From Prevotella sp. (GTDB lineage: Bacteria > Bacteroidota > Bacteroidia > Bacteroidales > Bacteroidaceae), in the NCBI GenBank assembly GCA_021203705.1, contig JAJQAR010000034.1:1-7527 (forward strand): a stretch of 7,527 nucleotides of DNA, in the 5' to 3' direction. Below, piece after piece: positions 7,347 through 7,527 of the stretch. The notes below the pieces were generated by a model. It was not told the origin of the DNA and did no database searches. It saw only the letters and a list, made by a program, of their open reading frames with translations. Numbering within the stretch: position 1 is the first letter of the stretch; each line of letters opens with the position of its first letter. The translations under genes and the position numbers were made by a program.

Positions 7347-7527
7347 ATGGCTATTAAGAAATCACAGATATACAGTACGCTATGGAGTGCATGCGACGAG
7401 TTGCGCGGCTCTATGGATGCCAGTCAGTATAAGGACTACGTACTGATGATGCTCTTTGTAAAGTATCTTAGCGATAAAGAAGGTGATGAGGACTCTCTTT
7501 TTAACATTCCGAAAGGTTGTTTGTTTT
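7347..7527 (+). CDS. hsdM: Type I restriction-modification methyltransferase (HsdM) subunit, 3' partial
   Basis: Only the first 60 codons are in the window; the frame is open to the right edge. The translation begins MAIKKSQIYSTLWSACDELR and continues with YKDYVLMMLFVKYLSD, the typical N-terminal helical domain of HsdM (pattern W...D.LRG...YKDYVL..LF.KYLSD). The AdoMet-binding and NPPF/NPPY catalytic motifs would lie beyond the edge, so activity cannot be judged. HsdM methylates adenine in the target chosen by HsdS, protecting host DNA and forming the core to which HsdR binds. The start ATG is 8 bases behind hsdR, consistent with translation from the same mRNA. An hsdS gene is expected further right. 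Confidence 0.93.
   Translation, partial: MAIKKSQIYSTLWSACDELRGSMDASQYKDYVLMMLFVKYLSDKEGDEDSLFNIPKGCLF

Overview
The window looks like chromosomal DNA from a Bacteroidales bacterium (Bacteroides/Prevotella type). The evidence is a pair of FimA/Mfa1-type fimbrillin-fold proteins, a family largely confined to this order, together with moderate-to-low GC, very AT-rich intergenic DNA and weak ribosome-binding sites. I cannot name the species. All genes lie on the + strand.

Left part (1-2959): the end of a cell-surface fimbria operon. The first gene is cut by the left edge and is an Mfa1-family major fimbrial subunit; its reading frame is open back to base 2. It is followed 18 bases later by a 540-residue lipoprotein that has fimbrillin-type signatures plus an unrecognised C-terminal beta-rich extension of about 155 residues. 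This is probably an accessory, tip or anchor component.

Middle (2960-3321): 362 bases without a credible gene, very AT-rich, containing several inverted repeats. The strongest is a perfect 17-bp hairpin followed by six T (3214-3258), which looks like an intrinsic terminator. Ten bases of its right arm are repeated exactly, directly against the start codon of the next gene.

Right part (3322-7527): the start of a type I restriction-modification operon, ordered YgjP/SprT-like zinc metallopeptidase, hsdR, hsdM (cut by the right edge). Gaps of 12 and 8 bases suggest co-transcription. HsdR carries a PD-(D/E)XK nuclease motif and a full set of SF2 helicase motifs, so it looks intact. HsdM and an hsdS beyond the edge would supply methylation and sequence recognition. 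The metallopeptidase is a recurrent but poorly understood companion of such operons.

I see no tRNA, rRNA, CRISPR array, insertion sequence or prophage gene. No wholly new system is evident. The points most worth a second look are the metallopeptidase in the restriction operon, the extended fimbrillin lipoprotein, and the hairpin/leader repeat between the two loci.
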